Positions 25,087 through 32,400 of a stretch of 64,000 bases of DNA are shown here, piece by piece; the stretch's first letter is position 1; the number at the start of each line of letters is the position of its first letter. The stretch lies in contig JAJDEU010000039.1 of the NCBI GenBank assembly GCA_029259635.1, forward strand, positions 43,974 through 107,973, written 5' to 3'. This DNA is from Planctomycetota bacterium. Its GTDB lineage: Bacteria > Planctomycetota > UBA1135 > GCA-002686595. Position numbers and translations under genes: made by a program. The notes under the pieces were generated by a model that saw only the letters and a program-made list of their open reading frames with translations, ran no database searches and was not told where the DNA came from.

Positions 25087-26587
25087 AAAGTTTCGCGCCT
25101 CTTCGGCGGTGCTGCTGACTCGATCCGAGGGTCGTGAAGTCTTTCTCGTCGAGCGAGCACTCGAGCTGAAGTTCTTCGGCGGCTACTGGGCCTGTCCCGG
25201 AGGTGTGGTGGACCCCGCAGATCTCGACGCGGTGAGAGCGACCGAACGCGGCGTTCCATCCCGAGCCGAGCTGGCGCGTTGCGCCGCGCGCGAGTTGTTC
25301 GAAGAGACGGGGGTTTTGCTTCCCGAGCTCGACTCGAGCGATGCGCTCACTCCGCCTCGAACCGAACTTCGCAATCAGCTCTTGGCGGAAGACTCGGCAT
25401 CCTGGACGCGCATGTTGCGACACGAGTCCGGTGGCTTTCGGGGGCTCGAGAGCTTGGAGCATGTTTGTACGTTGACCACTCCGCCGTTTGCTCCCGTCCG
25501 CTATCGAACGGAATTTTGGCAGCTCGATTTACCGAATGGCGAGTCGCCTTTGGTCGAGTTGGGCGAGCTGGTTCGCGGCGAGTTCTTTTCGCCCGAGGAA
25601 GTGCTCGAGCGCTGGATCAGAGGGGAGATGTTCGTCGTGCCGCCGGTGCTCTTCTTGTTGGAGCAGCTCGCCGGCCGCCCGCTGAAGAGTGCTCTCGATC
25701 GGGCGCGCTCGCACAGCCGAGAGATCGCTTCCGGGCGACTGAGCGAGATTCGCCACACGCCCGGAATCTTTACCGCGCCGCTTGCGACTCCCACCATTCC
25801 CCCGGCCACCACGACGAACTGTTACTTGGTGGGGGAAGAGCGAGTGTTCGTCCTCGATCCCGCGACGTGGGAAGTCGACGAACGCGCACGGCTCTTCCGT
25901 CTGATGGATCGCTGGCTCGCAGACGGGCGTACTTTCGCCGGTGTCTTGGTCAGTCATCACCACCAAGACCACATCGGCTCGGTGGTAGAGGTCGCGGAGC
26001 GCTATCAACTCGAAGTTTTGGCTCACCCCCTGACCCTCGAGCGACTGCCCGAGTTGCCCTGCGGCTCTCGCGCGCTCACCGATGGAGACCGACTCGAGCT
26101 GGGCGTGGCCCCCGATGGGCGCGAGGGTTGGGGCCTCTCCGTATTTCACACACCCGGACATGATCGCGGTCACCTCGTCTTCGTCGAGGACCGCTACGGC
26201 GCTGCCTTGGTCGGCGATCTCGTCTCCACGCTCTCCACGATTGTGATCGATCCTCCGGAGGGACATCTCGCGACCTACCTCGCGAGCTTGAAGCGCATGG
26301 CCACTGAAGAATTCGGCGTGTTGTATCCGGCGCACGGCCCCGCCGTTCGGAACGGGGTCGCCGCTGTTCGCCAGTTCATCGAGCATCGCGAAGCGCGAGA
26401 ATCGCAGCTGCTCGCCGGGCTCGAGGCTGGGCTCGCTTCAGAAGAGGAGCTCACGGAAGAGGTGTATCGCGGCACTCCCTCCGCCGTCATGCCGATGGCT
26501 CGCCGCTCGCTGCTCGCCGGGCTCGAAAAGCTCAGCGAAGAGGGACGCGTGCGCTGCGATAGGGGACGTTGGGTCCCGATTCGATAG
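25076..26587 (+). CDS. NUDIX hydrolase - metallo-beta-lactamase fusion protein
   Basis: 503 residues from the GTG at 25076, preceded by GTGAGG at good spacing and overlapping the end of the upstream gene by 11 bases; further upstream starts (GTG 25064, TTG 25040) are possible. Residues 5-190 form a NUDIX domain of the NUDT19/CoA-diphosphatase style with a long insertion before R72-E-L-F-E-E-T-G-V80. Residues 215-500 form a metallo-beta-lactamase domain: HHHQDH (H294, H296, D298, H299), HTPGHDRGH and GDLVS, plus a C-terminal helical tail as in LACTB2. It may cleave a nucleotide or acyl-CoA in two steps, or an RNA-related substrate; not established. Confidence 0.8.
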   Translation: MSAEKFRASSAVLLTRSEGREVFLVERALELKFFGGYWACPGGVVDPADLDAVRATERGVPSRAELARCAARELFEETGVLLPELDSSDALTPPRTELRNQLLAEDSASWTRMLRHESGGFRGLESLEHVCTLTTPPFAPVRYRTEFWQLDLPNGESPLVELGELVRGEFFSPEEVLERWIRGEMFVVPPVLFLLEQLAGRPLKSALDRARSHSREIASGRLSEIRHTPGIFTAPLATPTIPPATTTNCYLVGEERVFVLDPATWEVDERARLFRLMDRWLADGRTFAGVLVSHHHQDHIGSVVEVAERYQLEVLAHPLTLERLPELPCGSRALTDGDRLELGVAPDGREGWGLSVFHTPGHDRGHLVFVEDRYGAALVGDLVSTLSTIVIDPPEGHLATYLASLKRMATEEFGVLYPAHGPAVRNGVAAVRQFIEHREARESQLLAGLEAGLASEEELTEEVYRGTPSAVMPMARRSLLAGLEKLSEEGRVRCDRGRWVPIR

Positions 26588-26752
26588 GGGCACGAGTTTC
26601 GTCGACCAGAGTCTTCGAATTGAGTCCAGCATTCACGGCGCATCCTGGTTAAGGTCTCCGTTCAAAATTCCATTCTCTACGGCCGCGAATACCCGCGGAA
26701 TCCACTGCCCGGGAAGCCGCCCGAAAGCTGCCCGACCGACTGAATCCTCACT

Positions 26753-27253
26753 ATGTCTAACTCGAATCTCGCCGTTGCCGACGGCCTTGTCGTCGGCATC
26801 TACTACACCCTTAAAATCGAGAACGAAGTTGTCGACAGCAATCGCAAGGGTGGCAAGCCGCTCGTGTTTCTAGCGGGTGCCAACAACATTGTCGCTGGTC
26901 TCGAGAAGGCACTGGGCGGCAAACAGAAGAACGACTTCATCGAGGTTTCGATCAGCCCCGAAGATGGTTACGGCGAGCACAACGCAGACGCGGTTGAGGT
27001 CGTCCAGCGCGATGCATTCCCCGAGAATGCTCCGCTCGAGGTCGGCTCACGTTTTGTGGCAAGCGACGAGGCGGGCAACTCGATTCCGACACTCGTCACC
27101 GCCGTCGATGGCGACTCCATCACGATCGACCTCAACCATCCGCTCGCCGGAAAGACCCTCGACTTCGACGTGACGATCGCCGGCGTCCGCGAAGCGACGG
27201 AAGAAGAGACCCAGCACGGTCACGTGCACGGACCCGGCGGTCACGAACACTAA
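26753..27253 (+). CDS. slyD: FKBP-type peptidyl-prolyl cis-trans isomerase, SlyD type
   Basis: 166 residues, cytoplasmic (no signal peptide). FKBP strands are visible (VVGIYYTLKIENEVVDS, GKPLVFLAGANNIVAGLEKAL) with the insert-in-flap region (SPEDGYGEHNADAVEVVQRDAFP) typical of SlyD, and a His-rich C-terminus (HGHVHGPGGHEH) that would bind nickel or zinc. SlyD acts as prolyl isomerase and chaperone and donates Ni in hydrogenase maturation. No hydrogenase genes are visible, so a general folding role is more likely here. Its stop codon overlaps that of the convergent ispH by 3 bases. Confidence 0.9.
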   Translation: MSNSNLAVADGLVVGIYYTLKIENEVVDSNRKGGKPLVFLAGANNIVAGLEKALGGKQKNDFIEVSISPEDGYGEHNADAVEVVQRDAFPENAPLEVGSRFVASDEAGNSIPTLVTAVDGDSITIDLNHPLAGKTLDFDVTIAGVREATEEETQHGHVHGPGGHEH

Positions 27254-28203
27254 GCCGGAGTGCGCGTGTCGGGGGGGAAGGCGGGGAGGTGGAAGACCAC
27301 GTTCTCCGGTTCGCCGTCGAGCTCACTCACTCGGCTCACGCCGAGCTCGTGAAGACGCTCCAAGATCATTTTGACGAGCGTCTCGGGGGCGGAGGCGCCC
27401 GCGGTTACGCCGATGGAGTGCTTGCCATCCAACCAGGCGGGGTCCACGTCGGAGGGATCGTCGACGAGGTAAGCGGGTAAGCCCGAGCGTCCGCCAAGTT
27501 CGGCGAGCCGATTGGAGTTCGAGCTGTTCTGCGAGCCGACGACGATCAGGACATCGACCTTGTTCGTCATCTCTCGAACGGCGTTCTGACGATTTTGCGT
27601 CGCGTAGCAGATGTCCTTCAGGTCCGGCCCTTGGATCGTCGGGAATCGATTCTTGAGCGCCTCGATGACCTCGCGCGTATCGTCCACCGAGAGAGTGGTC
27701 TGCGTGACGTAGGCCAAGCGATTCGGATCGGCGACTTCGATCCGCGCGACTTCTTCGGGGCTATCGACCACGTGGACTTTGCCCGCGATTCGCCCGCTGG
27801 TTCCCTCGACTTCGGGGTGGCCCTGGTGGCCGATCAGAACGACCTCGCGGCCATTGCCGGAGTAGAGCTTGGCCTGCAGGTGCACCTTGGTCACCAGGGG
27901 GCAGGTGGCGTCGATCACAATGAGCTTGCGCACTTTCGCCTGCTCGACAACGTCATCGCTGACGCCGTGCGCGCTGAAGATCATCACGGAGTTCAAGGGC
28001 ACTTCATCGACTTCTTTGACGAAGATCACGCCGCGGGCGGAGAGGTTCTCGAGCACGTGTCGGTTGTGGACGATCTCGTGTAGGACGTACACGGGAGCGC
28101 CGTAGACTTCGATGGCGCGTTCGACGATCTCGATCGCACGGTCGACGCCTGCGCAGAGACCGCGAGGCTGAGCGAGGAGGGCTTGCTTGGATTCGGTGAC
28201 CAT
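27250..28203 (-). CDS. ispH: 4-hydroxy-3-methylbut-2-enyl diphosphate reductase
   Basis: 317 residues from the ATG at 28201-28203. It catalyses the last step of the MEP isoprenoid pathway, making IPP and DMAPP from HMBPP with a [4Fe-4S] cluster. The three cluster cysteines are C17 (PRGLCAGV), C101 (IDATCPLV) and C199 (DICYATQNRQ). The substrate-binding residues of the family are also present: the HEIVHN box, SAHGV, GHQGHPEV and the T-Q-T-T-L loop. Length and motifs are normal. An in-frame upstream ATG (28293) would add an atypical 30-residue leader. It provides prenyl units for menaquinone and for polyprenyl-phosphate sugar carriers. Confidence 0.96.
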   Translation of the reverse strand: MVTESKQALLAQPRGLCAGVDRAIEIVERAIEVYGAPVYVLHEIVHNRHVLENLSARGVIFVKEVDEVPLNSVMIFSAHGVSDDVVEQAKVRKLIVIDATCPLVTKVHLQAKLYSGNGREVVLIGHQGHPEVEGTSGRIAGKVHVVDSPEEVARIEVADPNRLAYVTQTTLSVDDTREVIEALKNRFPTIQGPDLKDICYATQNRQNAVREMTNKVDVLIVVGSQNSSNSNRLAELGGRSGLPAYLVDDPSDVDPAWLDGKHSIGVTAGASAPETLVKMILERLHELGVSRVSELDGEPENVVFHLPAFPPDTRTPA

Positions 28204-28304
28204 GGGGTTCAAGAGGATAGATCCTCTGCCCGAAAATTCCCATGCGTCCTTGGCGCGAGTCGCCGGGAATTGGGTACGCCGGAGCGGGTGCACGAAGCGG
28301 GGGC

Positions 28305-28310
28305 TAGAAT
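28305..28310 (+). promoter_or_regulatory. possible -10 element TAGAAT close to the start codon
   Basis: TAGAAT followed by GG ends only 6 bp before the ATG at 28317. If real, the transcript would be leaderless or nearly so. No -35 consensus is visible. Confidence 0.3.
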
Positions 28311-28316
28311 GGCAGC

Positions 28317-29081
28317 ATGAATCGAGCCATTGTGAGACAGCCGGGCGCGGAGCTCGCCCAAGGCGAGCGCAGCTTCTTGGATCGGGAGCCGATCGACTTC
28401 GAGCTGGCGACCCGCCAGCACGCCGCCTACTGCCAGGCCCTCAGCTCGCTCGGCTGCGAGCTCTCTGTACTTCCCGCGCTGAATGGCTTTCCCGACGCGC
28501 CCTTCGTCGAGGACATGGCGATCGTACTTCCCGAGGTCGCCGTGCTCACGCGAACCGGAGCCGAGTCCCGGCGCGCCGAGCTGCCGACCGTTCGCGAGGC
28601 GCTGGAGCCCTTTCGCGACTTCGTCTCGATCGAAGCACCGGGCACCCTCGATGGAGGCGACGTGTTTCGCGCGGACACGACGCTCTTTGTCGGCCAATCC
28701 GACCGCACCAATCACGCGGGCCTCAAGCAGCTGGCTCACCTGGTCTTGCCCTTCGGCTATCGCGTCAAAGCGGTCGAGGTCGTCGAGTGCTTGCACCTGC
28801 GAACGGGTTGCTCATGGCTCGGCGGCGATCACATGTTGATTAACCCAAACTGGATCAACAGCGCGCGACTCGACGAGTACGAGACGATTGAAGTCGATCC
28901 GTCCGAGCCCTTTGCCGCGACGGTTCTCGTGATCGACGGCACGGTCTTAATGTCGAGCGCTTGCCCTAAGACGGTGGAACGAGTGCGCTCGGCCGGTTTC
29001 GACGTGACGTGCCTCGACATCTCGGAGTTCGAAAAAGCTGAAGCGGGCCTGACTTGTTTGAGTTTGGTGTTCGATTCATGA
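28317..29081 (+). CDS. DDAH-like amidinotransferase-fold hydrolase (dimethylargininase type)
   Basis: 254 residues of the pentein fold. Family motifs in order: PFVEDMAIV (E65-D66), an Arg-rich segment after VLTRTG, the LDGGDV box (111-116), catalytic H160 in LHLRTGCSWLG and the nucleophile C247 near the end (AGLTCLSLVF). The family hydrolyses N-omega-methylarginines to citrulline and methylamines; relatives act on arginine or agmatine-like substrates. Length matches bacterial DDAH (about 255). No arginine deiminase pathway genes lie beside it. Confidence 0.88.
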   Translation: MNRAIVRQPGAELAQGERSFLDREPIDFELATRQHAAYCQALSSLGCELSVLPALNGFPDAPFVEDMAIVLPEVAVLTRTGAESRRAELPTVREALEPFRDFVSIEAPGTLDGGDVFRADTTLFVGQSDRTNHAGLKQLAHLVLPFGYRVKAVEVVECLHLRTGCSWLGGDHMLINPNWINSARLDEYETIEVDPSEPFAATVLVIDGTVLMSSACPKTVERVRSAGFDVTCLDISEFEKAEAGLTCLSLVFDS

Positions 29082-29165
29082 GCGGCGTGGCGGACTCGTC
29101 CACAGCGCGCGAGCGCTCCGATTCTTGTCCGTCACTGTCGATCTCTAAAAGCTAGACTGTCCGCG

Positions 29166-29825
29166 ATGTCCGCCACCGATCTCGAGTACTTTTTAGGGCA
29201 GCTCTCCCGGTTTCGCGGTGTTGTGTCGCGCGCGATGTTCGGCGGCTACGGGCTCTACCAAGACGGGATCTTTTTCGGACTCGTTGATCGTTCCGGGATC
29301 TTGTACTTCCACACCGACGACGCGTCGCGAGCTGCTTATGAAGCGGCGGGGTCGAGTCCCTTCGAGATGGGGAGCACGTCGAAGAAGCCCGCGCGCTATT
29401 GGGAAGTCCCGAGTGAGATCGTCGAAGCTCCGGCGAGATTAGCGGAGTGGGCCGAGGTCGCCTGCGAGACAGCGCGCGAGAAGAAGCGGCCGAAGAAGTC
29501 GAAGAAGCGCCGGGCGAAGGCACAGGCGGGAATGTCCGCGAGCGCTCCGGCTCAGGGGCCCGGTGATCGCATCTCGAGCCTCCGAAATCTGGGCCCCGTC
29601 ACCGAGCGTTGGCTGAAGAAGGTGGGAGTCGAGAGCCGCGAGGACCTGGAGGAGCTGGGCTCGCTCGCCTGCTACCTCGCGGTGATCAAGGCGGGTTGGC
29701 GTCCGAATCGAAACCTGCTCTTCGCTCTGGAGGGCGCGCTCTTAGATGTGGACTGTCGCAAGTTGCCGCCGCCTATCAAGGACAGCCTCAACGAGAGGCT
29801 CGAGCGATTGGAAACCAAATCTTGA
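29166..29825 (+). CDS. TfoX-family protein with N- and C-terminal domains
   Basis: 219 residues. TfoX_N at about 10-100 (RGVVSRAMFGGYGLYQDGIFFGLV, later SKKPARYWEVPSEI), a very basic linker (EKKRPKKSKKRRAKA, 105-119), then TfoX_C from about 134 (ISSLRNLGPVTERWLKKVGVESREDLEELG), a helix-hairpin-helix-like module. TfoX/Sxy controls natural competence with CRP in gamma-proteobacteria; elsewhere the role is unclear. Its TGA overlaps the ATG of the following NHL gene (TGATG), suggesting coupled translation with a secreted protein, an unexpected partner. Confidence 0.85.
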   Translation: MSATDLEYFLGQLSRFRGVVSRAMFGGYGLYQDGIFFGLVDRSGILYFHTDDASRAAYEAAGSSPFEMGSTSKKPARYWEVPSEIVEAPARLAEWAEVACETAREKKRPKKSKKRRAKAQAGMSASAPAQGPGDRISSLRNLGPVTERWLKKVGVESREDLEELGSLACYLAVIKAGWRPNRNLLFALEGALLDVDCRKLPPPIKDSLNERLERLETKS

Positions 29826-31840
29826 TGATGAAAACGAGAGCTACAATTGTGGAACGGCCGAGGCGAAGGGGAGCTTTTCTGTGCGCTCTCTCGGTCGCGT
29901 TGATCTGCGCGCACGCGCATGAGGCGCGAGCGCCACGACCCTCTCGAACGCAATCCGAGTCCTTCACCTTTGGCGAAGTCGACGGTCGATTTGGCGAGTA
30001 TCAGTTCACGCTGACGAGTCTGAAGGAGCCGACGCGCACGGCGATCTCGACGGGGAATGAGATCTATGTCGTCGAGCGCTGGGCACACCGGATCCGCGTC
30101 TACTCTTCGCCCGAGCCGAACGGCGGAGCGGGGGAGTTGCTCACTACGGTCGGTTCCAGAGGAAGTGCTGCGGGAGAGTTGCGAGATCCCTCCGGCATAG
30201 CGCTCCTGGAGACGGCGTCCGAAACGCGACTCTTTGTCGCCGACACAGGCAATCACCGCATCGCGGTCTTCAACAAGGCGGGCGAGCACGTCCAGAGCAT
30301 CGGCTCTTTCGGCAGCGAACTCGGCCAACTGAAACGACCGACGGATATCGCCGTAACCGCCGATCGACTCTTCGTCTCGGATACCGGCAATAACCGAGTC
30401 GTTGTCTTGGACCTCGAGGGGAATCCGCTCTTCAGCTTCGGAAGTTCGGGAACGGCGCGCGGCGGGTTACGCGAGCCGGCAGGGCTTGCCATGGACGGAG
30501 CGGGCCGTCTGCTCGTCGCGGATGCGGGCAACCACAGAGTCGTTCGCTGGACGAGTGCCGGTGAAGTCGATCTCGAGTTTGGAGATCGCGGGCCCTATCC
30601 CGGGCTCTTCTCTACTCCGACAGATGTGGAGTGGAGCGACGGGCGCATCTACGTCGCCGATCGAGGAAACCATCGCATCGCGGTCTTCGACGATCACGGT
30701 CACCCGCTCTACGAGTGGGGCATTCATGTTCTGCGCCCTCGCGAGGGCGAAGGGCGCTTGCACTATCCGAGCGGGGTTACGATCGCGCCGGGCGGGGAGT
30801 TCGCTGTGGTCTGCGAGGCTGCTTCGGATCGCGTGCAGGTCTTCGGGGCGGCAGCGGGCCCCGCAGCAAAGTACATGACCGATCCGGCGATCTTCTCGCA
30901 AGGTCCAGCGCGGCACTTCGGGATGAACATCGACGCGGCGGGAGCGGTGCTCGTGATCGCGGAGCCGGAGACCGAATCCGTGCTGGTCTACGCGATCGAA
31001 GGGACGACACCCCTGATGGTGACCAAGCTCGGGGGGCTCGGCCCGCTGGCCGATGACTTCGTACGTGTCGATGATGTCGACTTGTCCGAGGACGGCCGCG
31101 AGATTGTCGCGACGGATGCCGGTGCGCGGCGGATGGGGCGGTTTCGTTTGGAGCGAGCGGCCGAGAGCGAGCTCCGGTACGACCTTCAACTCGGGCGTTT
31201 TATAGAGGGCGCCAACTTCGATCGCTTGCCGCTTGAAGGCCAAGTGAGCGAACCAACCTCAGACATCGAGCCGGGCGCGATCGTGCGAGATGGCGAAGGG
31301 CGCATCTTTGTCGTCGATCGCGGCCGAGCGCGAGTCCTTCGGTTTTCGAAAGGCTTCGAGCTGGAGCGGGTCTTCGGTTCGGAGGGCTCGAAGCCCGGAC
31401 AGCTGCGCTCGCCCTCGGACCTGGCACTCTCCGCCGACGGGCACGAACTGTGGGTCGTCGACGCGGGCAATGCGCGCCTCTCGGTCTTTAGTACAGACGG
31501 CAGCTTCTTGCGCACCGTCGGCGAGAACGCCGGCATGGATCGACCCCACGGAATCGCGCTTCGCGACGACGGGGGGGCGTACGTCACCGACGCCGGGATG
31601 CACCGCGTTCACGTCTTCAATAGCGCCGGCGAGCTCGCCGGTGGCTGGGGGCAAGCGGGCCTCGATGCCTCGGAGTTCTTCAAGCCGCGCGGCATCGCAT
31701 TGGACGGCGAAGGCCGTGTCATTGTGCTCGACCACGGTAATCATCGCGGTCAGATCTTCGCTCAAGACGGTGAGTTCCTCTCCGCCTTTGGAGCGCGCCT
31801 CTACGTTCGCGAGACCCGCAGGAAGAAGGAGTCCCAATGA
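29825..31840 (+). CDS. secreted NHL-repeat beta-propeller protein
   Basis: 671 residues with an N-terminal signal (RRRGAFLCALSVALICAHAHEARA). At least ten NHL-type blades follow, each with a pattern like G-x-L-x-x-P-x-G-I-A-L ... L-F-V-A-D-T-G-N-H-R-I-A-V-F. Examples are near residues 120-150, 165-195, 215-245, 265-290, 490-520, 545-575 and 585-615. Such propellers bind ligands or partner proteins outside the cell; no catalytic residues are recognised. The upstream overlap with tfoX and the ATGA overlap with the next lipoprotein gene place it in a three-gene unit. Confidence 0.85.
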   Translation: MMKTRATIVERPRRRGAFLCALSVALICAHAHEARAPRPSRTQSESFTFGEVDGRFGEYQFTLTSLKEPTRTAISTGNEIYVVERWAHRIRVYSSPEPNGGAGELLTTVGSRGSAAGELRDPSGIALLETASETRLFVADTGNHRIAVFNKAGEHVQSIGSFGSELGQLKRPTDIAVTADRLFVSDTGNNRVVVLDLEGNPLFSFGSSGTARGGLREPAGLAMDGAGRLLVADAGNHRVVRWTSAGEVDLEFGDRGPYPGLFSTPTDVEWSDGRIYVADRGNHRIAVFDDHGHPLYEWGIHVLRPREGEGRLHYPSGVTIAPGGEFAVVCEAASDRVQVFGAAAGPAAKYMTDPAIFSQGPARHFGMNIDAAGAVLVIAEPETESVLVYAIEGTTPLMVTKLGGLGPLADDFVRVDDVDLSEDGREIVATDAGARRMGRFRLERAAESELRYDLQLGRFIEGANFDRLPLEGQVSEPTSDIEPGAIVRDGEGRIFVVDRGRARVLRFSKGFELERVFGSEGSKPGQLRSPSDLALSADGHELWVVDAGNARLSVFSTDGSFLRTVGENAGMDRPHGIALRDDGGAYVTDAGMHRVHVFNSAGELAGGWGQAGLDASEFFKPRGIALDGEGRVIVLDHGNHRGQIFAQDGEFLSAFGARLYVRETRRKKESQ

Positions 31841-32289
31841 GTAGAGTGCCCACCATCCCGCTGGCCCTGGCGCTCTTCATCACAAGCCTCGGTTGCGTCC
31901 AGCCTTCTCTTAAGTCAACGGAGTCCGCTCCTTCCGTCGAAGCCGAGCTCCCACGGGGTATCAGCGTGCTGAGCAACGCGGGCCGGTACCGAGTGCTCTA
32001 CCGCCCTCTGCCCGATCCGATTCCCTCCGGCGACCTGTTCAGCATGTTGGTCTGGGTCTATGACGCCGAGACCGACGAGCCCAGCGGAGATATCGAGCTC
32101 GTGGTCGACGCGGGCATGCCTCACCACCAGCACGGCATGAACACGAAGCCCGTTCTCACCGAGGAGGCGAGTGGCGCTCGCCGCGTCGAGAATCTGCTCT
32201 TTCACATGCCGGGTGAATGGACGATCACCTTCGACATCGAGCGAGCTGGCGTCACCGAGAGGGCGCAGGCCGTCCTAGACGTCGATTGA
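31837..32289 (+). CDS. YtkA/FixH-like lipoprotein
   Basis: 150 residues with lipobox SLGC (Cys20). The C-terminal immunoglobulin-like domain (about 60-150) carries a His/Met cluster MPHHQHGM (near 95) and the strand FHMPGEWTITFDI, the pattern of YtkA-like domains that are associated with copper or cytochrome oxidase assembly. The ATG overlaps the stop of the NHL gene (ATGA). A metal-binding role is inferred from the cluster only. A strong hairpin follows the gene at 32348-32383. Confidence 0.65.
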   Translation: MSRVPTIPLALALFITSLGCVQPSLKSTESAPSVEAELPRGISVLSNAGRYRVLYRPLPDPIPSGDLFSMLVWVYDAETDEPSGDIELVVDAGMPHHQHGMNTKPVLTEEASGARRVENLLFHMPGEWTITFDIERAGVTERAQAVLDVD

Positions 32290-32347
32290 CAACGGTAAAG
32301 CAAGTCGCGCTGGGCTCACCACCCTCGGCAGCCTAGCTTTCAATGCA

Positions 32348-32383
32348 AGCGGGCCCGCTCGGAGGTAACCGAGCGGGCCCGCT
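32348..32383. terminator. perfect 15-bp hairpin between convergent genes
   Basis: AGCGGGCCCGCTCGG, loop AGGTAA, CCGAGCGGGCCCGCT. Each arm also contains a GGGCCC palindrome. It lies midway between the plus-strand lipoprotein (stop 32289) and the minus-strand gene (stop 32401), as expected for a shared transcription end. No long T tract is present on either side. Confidence 0.75.
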
Positions 32384-32400
32384 GTTCGATCTACGTCCGA

